Below, piece after piece: positions 24,988 to 32,157 of a stretch of 49,798 nt of DNA. The DNA comes from Chlorobaculum sp. (GTDB lineage: Bacteria; Bacteroidota; Chlorobiia; Chlorobiales; Chlorobiaceae), in assembly GCA_013334655.1 (NCBI GenBank), contig JAAXXD010000008.1:1-49798 (forward strand), written 5' to 3'. The position numbers were made by a program, and so were the translations under genes. The notes under the pieces were generated by a model. The model had not been told where the DNA came from and did not search any database. It saw only the letters and a program-made list of their open reading frames with translations. Within the stretch, counting starts at the first letter, position 1; each line of letters opens with the position of its first letter.

Positions 24988-25365
24988 TTATCGGTTCAGC
25001 TCGTCAATGATGCTCAGCAGTTCGCAGCTTTCGAACGGCTTGCACAAGGTGGCGTCTGCTCCGAAGGCTTTGGCCCGGTTGAGATAGTTTTCCGGAATGT
25101 CAATGCCGCCTCCCGAGATGGCTACAATCTTGATCCAGGGAAAATCTTTCCTGAGTTCGCTGATCGTCGCGATACCCTCTTTTTCAGGCATCAGCAGATC
25201 GGTGATGACGATACGGAAATCAGGAGTTTTCCTCAGAATTTGCAGGCCCTCATTGCCATTGGAGGCCTGAACGGTTGCATAGCCATCATCTTCGAGAATA
25301 TCGCAGATCATCTGCCGAATATCTTCCTCATCCTCGATTACCAGGATGGGTTCGTTGGTTTTCAT
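24988..25365 (-). CDS. Single-domain response regulator
   Basis: A 125-residue receiver: VIEDEEDIRQM at 9-19, phospho-Asp in IVITDLLMPEKEG near residue 56, Lys in CKPFESCEL near residue 108. It is a close relative of the receiver at 22495 (both share DLLMPEKEG and AISGGG), so the two are probably duplicates. It ends 70 bases before the hybrid kinase on the same strand, which supports a common signalling unit. No output domain. Confidence 0.92.
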   Translation of the reverse strand: MKTNEPILVIEDEEDIRQMICDILEDDGYATVQASNGNEGLQILRKTPDFRIVITDLLMPEKEGIATISELRKDFPWIKIVAISGGGIDIPENYLNRAKAFGADATLCKPFESCELLSIIDELNR

Positions 25366-25484
25366 GGTCAGTGGTGTATTCAGTGTTATTCAAGTACGTT
25401 TTTCGCTCGCTACGGTATGGTTACGACATCGGTTCAGCTCCTGCAATATATGCTCGCAAGATACAGTTTTGTTTGCAAAAATGA

Positions 25485-26894
25485 TTATTTCCTCGACAAA
25501 GAGCCTTCGCCGGGAAGTATCGCTTCGACACCGATGGTCGTCAGGATATTGAGCGTTACCGATACGGCAATGTACCAAGTCCAGGCCAGACCGAGAAATT
25601 TGAGCAGGAACACCACGGCCATGCTGGCGAGAAGTCCCGCGATAAGGCTCTGTGGGCGAAAATGTCTGCTGCTTTTCGAGAGCAGGAAGAGACCGAGCAA
25701 CCCGCCATAGGTGAACGAGGCGATTTCGAGGCCGAGCATGACGATCGCTTCGTTGCTTTCGTCGAACATGAGCGCGATGATGATGAGCACCACCGCCCAC
25801 GCGAGGCTGATGATTCTCGATACCGTCAGCGAAACACGCCCGCCGAGAAGATCGTTCACGGTCGATGAGGCCAGCGAGTTGATGGCCGAGCTGTGGGTTG
25901 ACATGGCCGCCGAGAGCACTCCCGCGATGAGCAGCCCTTTCAGACCGGCGGGCAGGTAGTGCACGATGAACCAGGCGAATTCACGATCCTTCTGCATGGC
26001 AGCGCCGTGCATGAACATCCAGATCAGCGAACCGGCGAGCAGGAACACCGAGAACTGGAAGAGCACGAACACGCCGCTGCCGATCATCGCTTTTCGCGCG
26101 GAGCCGAGGTCGCGGCAGCCAAGCACGCGCTGCACCATCATGAAATCGACGCCGTGCGAGGAGAGCGATAGCAGCGTGCCGCCGATGAATGCGCTGACAA
26201 AAGCGAACGGTTTGGTGAAGATATGCGGATCGGGATTGATGATTTTCAGCTTGCCAGCCTGGACGAGCGTTCCGGCGATCTGTGGCAGCGGCATGTCGAG
26301 GCTCTGGACAAGGAAGGCGACGGAGACGACGCCGCCAAGCAGATAGAGGCCGAACTGAAAGCTTTCGAGCCAGACCACCGCCTTCAGACCGCCGGAGAGC
26401 GTGTAAACGAGCGTCACGGTGCCGATGATGATGACCGAAAGCGGCAGTGACCAGCCGGTGACCACCTGCACCACCACGCCCGCCGCCAGAAAGCGGATGG
26501 CGTCGCCAAGGGTTCGGGTGACAAGAAAAACGACCGAGGCGACCTTTTGCATCTGCACGCCGAACCGGATGCCGATCACCTGATAAATAGAGCTAACGCC
26601 ATGTTTAAAATACATCGGAAGCAGTATTGCGCTCACCAAAACTCTGCCGACGATGTAGCCCATCGCGAGCTGAAGGAATGTCCAATCGCCACGATAAGCC
26701 ACGCCGGGCACGCTCACGAAGGTGAGCACCGAGGTTTCGGAGGCGACGATGGAGAGCATCGCTGCGATCCACGGGAGCTTGTGGCCGCCGAGGAAGTAGT
26801 CGCTTGTGCTTTTGTTACTTTTGCCATGCCAGAGGCCGAAGAGCGTGTTTCCGACGAGAAACAGAATGACAATGGCAAGGTCGATTGGCTGCAT
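25485..26894 (-). CDS. Sodium:solute symporter (SSS), probable cell wall sugar importer
   Basis: A 469-residue inner membrane symporter of the SSS family with about 13 membrane segments. Family motifs: DYFLGGHKLPWIAAMLSIVASETS at residues 32-55, YTLSGGLKAVVWLESFQ near 164 and AGVLSAAMSTHSSAINSLASS near 320, the last with the Na+-site Ser/Thr residues. It directly follows namZ by 12 bases and closes the amgK-murU-namZ operon. The analogous MurNAc importer MurT of Tannerella is also an SSS-type transporter as I recall, so import of MurNAc or a muramyl saccharide is the likely job, by inference from context. Confidence 0.82.
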   Translation of the reverse strand: MQPIDLAIVILFLVGNTLFGLWHGKSNKSTSDYFLGGHKLPWIAAMLSIVASETSVLTFVSVPGVAYRGDWTFLQLAMGYIVGRVLVSAILLPMYFKHGVSSIYQVIGIRFGVQMQKVASVVFLVTRTLGDAIRFLAAGVVVQVVTGWSLPLSVIIIGTVTLVYTLSGGLKAVVWLESFQFGLYLLGGVVSVAFLVQSLDMPLPQIAGTLVQAGKLKIINPDPHIFTKPFAFVSAFIGGTLLSLSSHGVDFMMVQRVLGCRDLGSARKAMIGSGVFVLFQFSVFLLAGSLIWMFMHGAAMQKDREFAWFIVHYLPAGLKGLLIAGVLSAAMSTHSSAINSLASSTVNDLLGGRVSLTVSRIISLAWAVVLIIIALMFDESNEAIVMLGLEIASFTYGGLLGLFLLSKSSRHFRPQSLIAGLLASMAVVFLLKFLGLAWTWYIAVSVTLNILTTIGVEAILPGEGSLSRK

Positions 26895-26906
26895 ATGATT
26901 TCCGTA

Positions 26907-28073
26907 TCAGTTGTCGTACAGGTGGAACGTGGGCTTGAGCGCCGCGAACTCGGCTTCATCCTTCTCCCACGAGCCGATAATGGTTTCCGCCGGAGCGCCA
27001 TCGAGAATCATCGAGCGGATCGCGCCGCTTCCGGCAAGCAGATCGAAGGCCGGAATGTCGTCCCGGAACTCGTACACGCCGTCGAGGAACCTGAGCCTGT
27101 CGGGATACAGCTCCCGTAAGGCGCAGGTCATGGCGACCGCCGTGGCGAAGGGGCGGAAGCGGGCGTGGTCGGTGACGTGCAGATAGATGCCGCCAATCGC
27201 TTCGTTGCCGTATTTGTGGAAGGTCGGGCGGTACCAGGTCGGCCTGAAAATCACGCCGTCGAGCGGCATCGAGTCGAGTCGCGCGGCAAGCACGAATGGA
27301 TCGACGAAAGACGCGCCGGAGAGCAGAAATGGCGTGGTGGTGCCGCGCCCCTCCGAAACGTTCAGCCCCTCGAAGAGGCACATGCCGGGATAGACCTCGG
27401 CGACCTGGAACGACGGCATGTTCGGCGACGGCGGCACCCACGGGAGGCCGGTTTCCGGGAAGAGCATCTCGCGCGACCAGTTCTGCATCGAAATCACGCT
27501 CAGATTCAGGTCGAGCTTTTTGTAGTCGCGGTAGAAGTGAGCGATCTCTCCGGCGGTGAGGCCGTGGCGCACCGGCACCGGCATGACGCCGACGAATGAG
27601 TGAAACGCCGGGTCGAGCTGCGGCCCCTCGACCGTCGCGCCGCCAAGCGGGTTCGGGCGGTCGAGCACCATGATCTCGATGTCCAGCCCCTCGGCGGCCT
27701 CCATGAAGAGCGCGAGCGTGTTGAGGTAGGTGTAGTAGCGCGAGCCGACATCCTGAATGTCGAAGAGCACGAGGTCGAGTCCTTCGAGCAGCTCCCGCGC
27801 CGGGGCGAGCGACTGCTCGCTGTTGCCGTAGAGGCTCACGATTTCGCAGCCTGTGCTTGGCTGATGGCCAACGGCGATCTGATCCTGCTCGACGGCGAAG
27901 AGGCCGTGCTCCGGCGAGAAGATTCTCGTCAGCTCAACGCCCGCGCGGCGAAGCAGCGTCCACGAATAGTCGAGCTGCATCGACACCGAGGTCTGGTTGG
28001 CGATCAGGCCGACGCGCCGGTTCTTCAGCAGTTCGGGATTCCGGAGCAGTATGTCGAGACCGTTGATGACCAT
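26907..28073 (-). CDS. namZ: NamZ-type exo-beta-N-acetylmuramidase (DUF1343)
   Basis: A 388-residue protein of the DUF1343 family, whose Bacillus member NamZ releases MurNAc from the non-reducing ends of peptidoglycan chains. The N-terminal Rossmann-like domain has NRRVGLIANQTSV at 18-30, FSPEHGLFA near 54 and LFDIQDVGSRYYTYLNT near 108. The second domain has LDRPNPLGG (about 137) and NVSEGRGTTTPF (about 240). The family start GLDILLRN lies only four residues from the ATG, so no signal peptide is present and an in-frame stop lies shortly upstream. It acts with AmgK, MurU and the SSS symporter. Start choice is the only ATG available. Confidence 0.85.
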   Translation of the reverse strand: MVINGLDILLRNPELLKNRRVGLIANQTSVSMQLDYSWTLLRRAGVELTRIFSPEHGLFAVEQDQIAVGHQPSTGCEIVSLYGNSEQSLAPARELLEGLDLVLFDIQDVGSRYYTYLNTLALFMEAAEGLDIEIMVLDRPNPLGGATVEGPQLDPAFHSFVGVMPVPVRHGLTAGEIAHFYRDYKKLDLNLSVISMQNWSREMLFPETGLPWVPPSPNMPSFQVAEVYPGMCLFEGLNVSEGRGTTTPFLLSGASFVDPFVLAARLDSMPLDGVIFRPTWYRPTFHKYGNEAIGGIYLHVTDHARFRPFATAVAMTCALRELYPDRLRFLDGVYEFRDDIPAFDLLAGSGAIRSMILDGAPAETIIGSWEKDEAEFAALKPTFHLYDN

Positions 28074-28100
28074 GCCGTTGCTGTTTGCGCTGTCGGGAGT

Positions 28101-29030
28101 TTACAATGGAATGCGGACGCCTGGCGCGGCGATTGCATTTCGGAGCGTCTCGCCACGCTCGATGATGGTGCCGGGCAGGAGCACCGAGTGCTCCACGACG
28201 GCTCCGGCGGCTATCGCGCAGTTTGCGCCGACCACCGAATTTTCGACGCGGGCTTCCGGGCTGATCGAAGCGTTGTCCGAAATCATATGCGGCAAAAAGC
28301 CGATCTCCCGCTTCATGCGCTCCGCAAGATGAAGGATACGCAAATTATCGTCGAGGTTCGCGCGGTAAAAGTTCGGCAGGGTGCCAATATCCTGCCACAA
28401 TCCGCGATGTTCGAAAAATGCGAGACCTTCGTTGTCCACCAGCCCGCAGAAGCCGGTTTCGACGATACCGGAAAACTCCGCTTTCAGGTGGCGGAAAATC
28501 TCCGGGCTGAAGACCGCCGTGCCGGTGTAGATGAATGATGACGAGAGGCCGGTGCCGCGCCGGTTGTTGAAGTCGAGCACCCGTCCGTCACGCACACCGA
28601 CGTGGCCGATCTCTGCCGCCATCGGGGTTTCGTGTAGCGCGAGCGTACCGCCGCAGCCGGAGCGCTTGTGCGTCTCGATGAGCGCCGTCAGGTCGATGTC
28701 GCTGATGATGTCGCTGTTGATGAGCACGAACTCCTCGCCATCGAGCAGGCGCTCGCACTTCTTCAGTCCGCCGCCCGTGCCGAGGATTTCGCGCTCCTCG
28801 GAGAGCACGATTTCGAGGCTTCCGAAATCATGCCGGTCGAAAAAGCGCTGGAGGCTTTCCGGGTGGTGGTGGATGTTGATGATCGCTTTGCGAATGCCCG
28901 CCGCCTTGAGCAGGAAGAGCGAGTAGCAGAGGCTCGGCACGTTCAGCACCGGCACGAGCGGCTTGGGCATCGTGTCGGTGATAGGTTGCAGGCGGGTGCC
29001 GAAACCGGCGGCAAGGACGAAAGCGTTCAT
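28101..29030 (-). CDS. murU: MurU-type sugar-1-phosphate nucleotidyltransferase
   Basis: A 309-residue nucleotidyltransferase with the signature LAAGFGTRLQPITDTMPKPL at 6-25 and LGTGGGLKK near residue 84. LINSDIISDID (about 104) carries the metal-binding Asp and LWQDIGTLPNFYRAN closes the catalytic domain. The last 60 residues (ASISPEARVENSVVGANC and beyond) look like a short left-handed beta-helix. The adjacent amgK, translated in ATGA overlap, makes MurNAc-1-phosphate uridylyltransferase the best call: it would convert MurNAc-1-P to UDP-MurNAc. Mannose- or glucose-1-P specificity cannot be excluded from sequence alone. Confidence 0.78.
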   Translation of the reverse strand: MNAFVLAAGFGTRLQPITDTMPKPLVPVLNVPSLCYSLFLLKAAGIRKAIINIHHHPESLQRFFDRHDFGSLEIVLSEEREILGTGGGLKKCERLLDGEEFVLINSDIISDIDLTALIETHKRSGCGGTLALHETPMAAEIGHVGVRDGRVLDFNNRRGTGLSSSFIYTGTAVFSPEIFRHLKAEFSGIVETGFCGLVDNEGLAFFEHRGLWQDIGTLPNFYRANLDDNLRILHLAERMKREIGFLPHMISDNASISPEARVENSVVGANCAIAAGAVVEHSVLLPGTIIERGETLRNAIAAPGVRIPL

Positions 29031-30043
29031 CGTGAATTTCCGGCCATGAGCGGTTCGAGCAGACGGCCCGCCGCGGCAAGTTCTGGCTGGGCGGCGATGT
29101 ACTCCCGGAGGTAGCCGAGCGTTGGCCCGATGCTGTGCTCGAAGGCGCGGTTGCCGACCACAGTGGTCTGGTAGCAGAAGGTGCCGACCGCCTTGATGTT
29201 GCGCTGGAAGGCCATCAGATCGAACAGGCGGAGGTATTCCGCTTCATCCATCGCCGTGAGTCCGTGCCGGACGAGTTGCTCGAAGTGGTAGCGCTTCAGT
29301 TCATCGACCAGCTCCGAGTCGAGCCGCACATAAGAATCGCGCAGGAGCGACACGGCGTCGTACTGCGGCAGGCCGAGTCGGGCGTCCTGGAAGTCGATGA
29401 TGACCGGTTCGTCGCGAAACAGCATGATGTTGCGGCTGTGAAAATCGCGATGGTTCAGCACGAAGTGCTCCGGCAGCACGAGCAGGCCGGTGATGGCGAG
29501 GAACTCGTCGCGAAGCTGGCCGATAGCATGATCGTCGAGTCGGCCCCCGAAATAGTTTTTCAGGGCGTGTTCGATGAAAAAATCGAACTCGAACATCAGC
29601 TTTTCATGGTCGAAACTCAGCGAGAAGGGAATCATCGCGTCCGTCGATTCGCTGTCAGGCCTGATCGACTGGATGCGGACGAGAATGTCGATGATCTGGC
29701 GGTATCGCGCCGCAAGGTGCTCGCTGTCGAGCTGTGGAACTTCATCCTGGAGCATGAGGTCGCCGCAATCTTCGAGAAGCAGCAGGCCGTCCTCGTTGTC
29801 GATGCCAAGCAGTTCGGGCACAGGGATGCCATGTTGCTCGAAAAGGTTGCGGACAATCAGGAATGGGTAGCGTTCCGGCGCGGTCTCGCTGAAAACCGGA
29901 TCAGCGCAGACGACGAAAGTGCCGCCTGGGCCGGTCACTCTGAAATACTGCCGGTTCGAAGCGTCACCCTTGATGGTGCTGATTTCGAGTTGCGCCCGTT
30001 CTTCGGGCGGAAAGAGGAGGGGGATCGATTCCTGAAGTTCCAT
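29027..30043 (-). CDS. amgK: AmgK-type N-acetylmuramate/glucosamine kinase
   Basis: A 338-residue aminoglycoside-phosphotransferase-like kinase. Early motif IKGDASNRQYFRVTGPGG (23-40) is the nucleotide loop typical of AmgK, the catalytic loop is VLNHRDFHSRNIM near residue 197 and the metal-binding segment is VIIDFQDARLG near residue 214. AmgK phosphorylates MurNAc or GlcNAc at C1. It overlaps murU by 4 bases and both proteins are adjacent in known anabolic recycling pathways, which let cells rebuild UDP-MurNAc without MurA. It is first in the operon. Confidence 0.82.
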   Translation of the reverse strand: MELQESIPLLFPPEERAQLEISTIKGDASNRQYFRVTGPGGTFVVCADPVFSETAPERYPFLIVRNLFEQHGIPVPELLGIDNEDGLLLLEDCGDLMLQDEVPQLDSEHLAARYRQIIDILVRIQSIRPDSESTDAMIPFSLSFDHEKLMFEFDFFIEHALKNYFGGRLDDHAIGQLRDEFLAITGLLVLPEHFVLNHRDFHSRNIMLFRDEPVIIDFQDARLGLPQYDAVSLLRDSYVRLDSELVDELKRYHFEQLVRHGLTAMDEAEYLRLFDLMAFQRNIKAVGTFCYQTTVVGNRAFEHSIGPTLGYLREYIAAQPELAAAGRLLEPLMAGNSR

Positions 30044-30075
30044 GTAGCGTGACGGGTGAATGCGAGCCTAAAAAA

Positions 30076-30111
30076 AAAGCACCTTACGCGGGAGGATGCA
30101 TAAGGTGCTTT
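30076..30111 (-). terminator. Intrinsic terminator of csmB
   Basis: AAAGCACCTTA (30076-30086) and TAAGGTGCTTT (30101-30111) form a perfect 11-base stem with a 14-base loop; the run of A at 30070-30078 is the T-tract on the minus strand. It lies 17 bases after the csmB stop and separates it from amgK. Confidence 0.88.
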
Positions 30112-30128
30112 GAGGTCGGGAGAGTCGC

Positions 30129-30356
30129 TTACTTTTTCGGTGCGATGGCGGAAGAAACGCTCTGGAGAACCTGGGTGGCGGCACCAGCGAAGTTACCGAC
30201 CAGATCGGTAGCGGTCTTGCCAAGAGGCTCGGCAACGTCGGTCAGCGCTTTCAGGGCGGTGTTGGCCACGTCCATCTGCATCTGGAAGAGTTTGCCGAAG
30301 GTTTCGGTGAGGGTGTTGATTGCACCCGCGACATCGATGTTTGATCCGTTTGACAT
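30129..30356 (-). CDS. csmB: Chlorosome envelope protein CsmB
   Basis: A 75-residue protein of the CsmB/CsmF family found in the chlorosome lipid envelope. It begins SNGSNIDVAGAINTLTETFG, has a helical centre with FQMQMDVANTALKAL, and ends VSSAIAPKK. Two amphipathic helices and no membrane-spanning segment match the family. The position next to a strong terminator, on a single-gene transcript, fits an abundant structural protein. CsmF is the closest alternative; both are of similar length. Confidence 0.88.
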   Translation of the reverse strand: MSNGSNIDVAGAINTLTETFGKLFQMQMDVANTALKALTDVAEPLGKTATDLVGNFAGAATQVLQSVSSAIAPKK

Positions 30357-30534
30357 GATGTTTATATGTTTAGTTGTTTAGAAAGCACGTAAGAGAAATT
30401 CTTTTCGCATGCTCAGGCTTTCGTGATTGGACAAAGCTAATATATTTTAAACAGTTGCGCAAGGGCGAGGAGGTAAAAAACGTAATGGCGATTTCTGCTT
30501 TTCGCAGGTATCGTCATCCTCTGCGACGAAGAGG

Positions 30535-30741
30535 ATGGTGGCAGAAATACTCGGTTTCCACGCGCCGGAAACGTCGGCGCGCTCAGCCGTAAATGATTTC
30601 AGGAATGGCTTTTCCGGTTTGCAGCGTTTGTTTGCGGCGGGCGACTTTCATGCGGGGCAACTGCTGCGTGAGCCTGATACGGCGCGTTTCCAGGTTTGCC
30701 GAAGCAAGGAAGCGATCTGTTTTATTGTCATGCTGCTGTAA
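30535..30741 (+). CDS. Doubtful small ORF
   Basis: A 68-residue frame starting VAEILGFHAPETSARSA with no family resemblance. In its favour are a GC-rich third position like the core genome and a terminator-like hairpin downstream at 30924-30947. Against it are the lack of a properly spaced ribosome binding site and no recognisable domain. The rest of the 30357-30774 interval holds only AT-rich sequence that should include the csmB promoter. Confidence 0.25.
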   Translation: MVAEILGFHAPETSARSAVNDFRNGFSGLQRLFAAGDFHAGQLLREPDTARFQVCRSKEAICFIVMLL

Positions 30742-30774
30742 CGGTGTTTGCTGAAGTCACGCGATCAGCCGCAT

Positions 30775-30897
30775 TCAGTTCGGTTTTTTATTCTGCGATT
30801 TGCCGATGAATCTGTTGAGCAGGAGCACCACGAAGATTCCGCCGATGAAAAAGCCGAGGGGGGCGAAAATAGTCGTGTAGTTGAAAGAATCGGTCAT
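30775..30897 (-). CDS. Small single-pass membrane protein, 40 residues
   Basis: ATG at 30895-30897 (minus) to TGA at 30775-30777. It begins TDSFNYTTIFAPLGFFIG, continues IFVVLLLNRFIG and ends KSQNKKPN: one hydrophobic helix (about residues 10-31) followed by a positively charged tail, the layout of a small membrane subunit with its tail in the cytoplasm. The frame is short and no strong ribosome binding site is visible. Small proteins of this type accompany respiratory, photosynthetic or transport complexes; no partner is adjacent. Confidence 0.5.
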   Translation of the reverse strand: MTDSFNYTTIFAPLGFFIGGIFVVLLLNRFIGKSQNKKPN

Positions 30898-30923
30898 GGC
30901 TGATTCGTTATGATGGCAAGGCA

Positions 30924-30947
30924 GTTACCGGTGCGGTAACCATTTTT
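30924..30947 (+). terminator. Small terminator-like hairpin
   Basis: GTTACC (30924-30929) and GGTAAC (30935-30940) with a 5-base loop, followed by CATTTTTT. If real it ends a plus-strand transcript from the 30.4-30.9 kb interval. Confidence 0.45.
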
Positions 30948-31126
30948 TCACCGATCAAAATAAAGAAAAAACGGTCATTCCAACAGCGATTTACCGGGGA
31001 AAGCTTTTGCACTTCCGGCTTTTTCCACCACTTGGCCGGGGGAAAAACCGGGGAACTCTTGTATTTTGAATCATGTTCATGGTAAAATCATAGAAATTCA
31101 TTTCAAGATCAAGCAGAGCAGTACTC

Positions 31127-31756
31127 ATGGAGGTTGTTGGAAGAAGCAGAGCCAAAGTCATCATCGAATCGCATCTGAACGAATCGGTGGTCTATTTCTC
31201 CGATCATGTCAGGATACTTAAGTGCAATCCGTACTGCACCGGAGTCTCCTACCTGAAGGAGCATGGCGTTTATCAGTGGATTTTTCAGGTCAACGACCCT
31301 CGTGAAAATCCCATCACGGCGGTGTTTTTCGTGACGCAGAACGAGGAGCATCTCGATAGCTCCGGCATCGTGCCCGCCGGTCCGGCAGCGCCTGAAGAGC
31401 CGCTGCCCGCGGGAACTATCTCCGGCCGCTGCATCAGGTGGGTCAACGCCTCGAAAGTGCCCGATGTGCCGCTGAACGAAAAAAATACCTTCATCGGACA
31501 GGCCAATACGAGGATTTGCCTTTATCATCTCGACAGTCAGCGCACCGAGGTGCATTTCGAAACCGACATCACGCTCGACTTCGAACTCTCCTTTCCGCTC
31601 AACCTCATGCCGGAGGGCATTCTGAAATTCATGACCGAGGCGATTATGTCCAAGATCATGCAGCAGGCGACCGAAAGTATGCTCTGCCAGGTGCAGAACG
31701 ACCTGTGCTGCATCGCCTCCGAGCTGAACGCATCGGGCGGCAAGATCGAGCACTGA
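31127..31756 (+). CDS. DUF1997-like protein
   Basis: A 209-residue soluble protein with several Cys (NPYCTG near residue 37, CLYHLDSQRTEV near 138, LCCIASEL near 196). The central segment TAVFFVTQNEEH and the later HFETDITLDFELSFPLNLMPEGI give a mixed beta pattern with a C-terminal helix. The layout resembles the DUF1997 family of phototrophs (cyanobacteria, chloroplasts, green sulfur bacteria), of unknown function; this call is from memory. It is followed by an intrinsic terminator, so it is separate from the csoR operon. Confidence 0.55.
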   Translation: MEVVGRSRAKVIIESHLNESVVYFSDHVRILKCNPYCTGVSYLKEHGVYQWIFQVNDPRENPITAVFFVTQNEEHLDSSGIVPAGPAAPEEPLPAGTISGRCIRWVNASKVPDVPLNEKNTFIGQANTRICLYHLDSQRTEVHFETDITLDFELSFPLNLMPEGILKFMTEAIMSKIMQQATESMLCQVQNDLCCIASELNASGGKIEH

Positions 31757-31768
31757 TACCGGCTTTCC

Positions 31769-31822
31769 ACAAATCCTTGCGCGGCTGATTTCAATTGTTG
31801 CACAGGGATTTGTTTTTTTTTA
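31769..31822 (+). terminator. Intrinsic terminator of the DUF1997-like gene
   Basis: ACAAATCC (31769-31776) pairs with GGATTTGT (31806-31813), with a long loop that can pair partly inside, followed by a run of T up to 31821. Confidence 0.7.
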
Positions 31823-31827
31823 TTTTA

Positions 31828-31844
31828 ATACCCTAAGGGGGTAT
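31828..31844. promoter_or_regulatory. CsoR/CstR-type operator
   Basis: ATACCCTAAGGGGGTAT is a near-perfect palindrome with the ATACCC/GGGTAT arms and G/C tracts known from operators of the CsoR family. It lies 64 bases before the repressor start, so the operon is probably autoregulated. Confidence 0.7.
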
Positions 31845-31908
31845 GGGTAGTTAATGGCGTAAAGGCGAATCAAACGTTTTTTCCGCTCGGCGGGACAGGA
31901 CAGAAGTG

Positions 31909-32157
31909 ATGAACGAAGATTGCAGAATGGACGATGTGATCGTCCGGCTCAAAAAGGTGAACGGCCAGGTTCAGGCGTTGATGAGAATGATCGAGGGCGG
32001 TGAGGAGTGCGACAAGGTGCTGACGCAGTTCCTCGCTGCCAAGGCGGCGCTCGACAATACCTACTCTCTTGTGCTGAACCGGAATCTCCAGAACTGCCTG
32101 AACCGGCAGGATGCGGGCAGCGTGGAAAAGATTATCAAACTCATATCGAAACAGTAG
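31909..32157 (+). CDS. CsoR/CstR-family repressor (thiol-only ligand set)
   Basis: An 82-residue all-helical repressor of the CsoR/RcnR/FrmR family: VIVRLKKVNGQVQALMRMIEGG, then EECDKVLTQFLAAKAALD, then LQNCLN. Cys34 and Cys63 match the two conserved cysteines. The copper-binding His of CsoR, four residues before the second Cys, is Asn59 here. A Cys-Cys set without His is described for CstR, which senses persulfide, so a sulfane sulfur or thiol signal is more likely than Cu(I). ATG at 31909 is preferred over the overlapping GTG at 31906 because AGGA precedes it by a normal distance. It abuts the tolC-like gene directly. Confidence 0.82.
   Translation: MNEDCRMDDVIVRLKKVNGQVQALMRMIEGGEECDKVLTQFLAAKAALDNTYSLVLNRNLQNCLNRQDAGSVEKIIKLISKQ

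Noticed and set aside
31909-32157. A copper-sensing CsoR
   Set aside because: The copper-binding His is replaced by Asn59 and no copper ATPase or chaperone is in the operon; kept as a CsoR/CstR-family protein with a thiol-only site.
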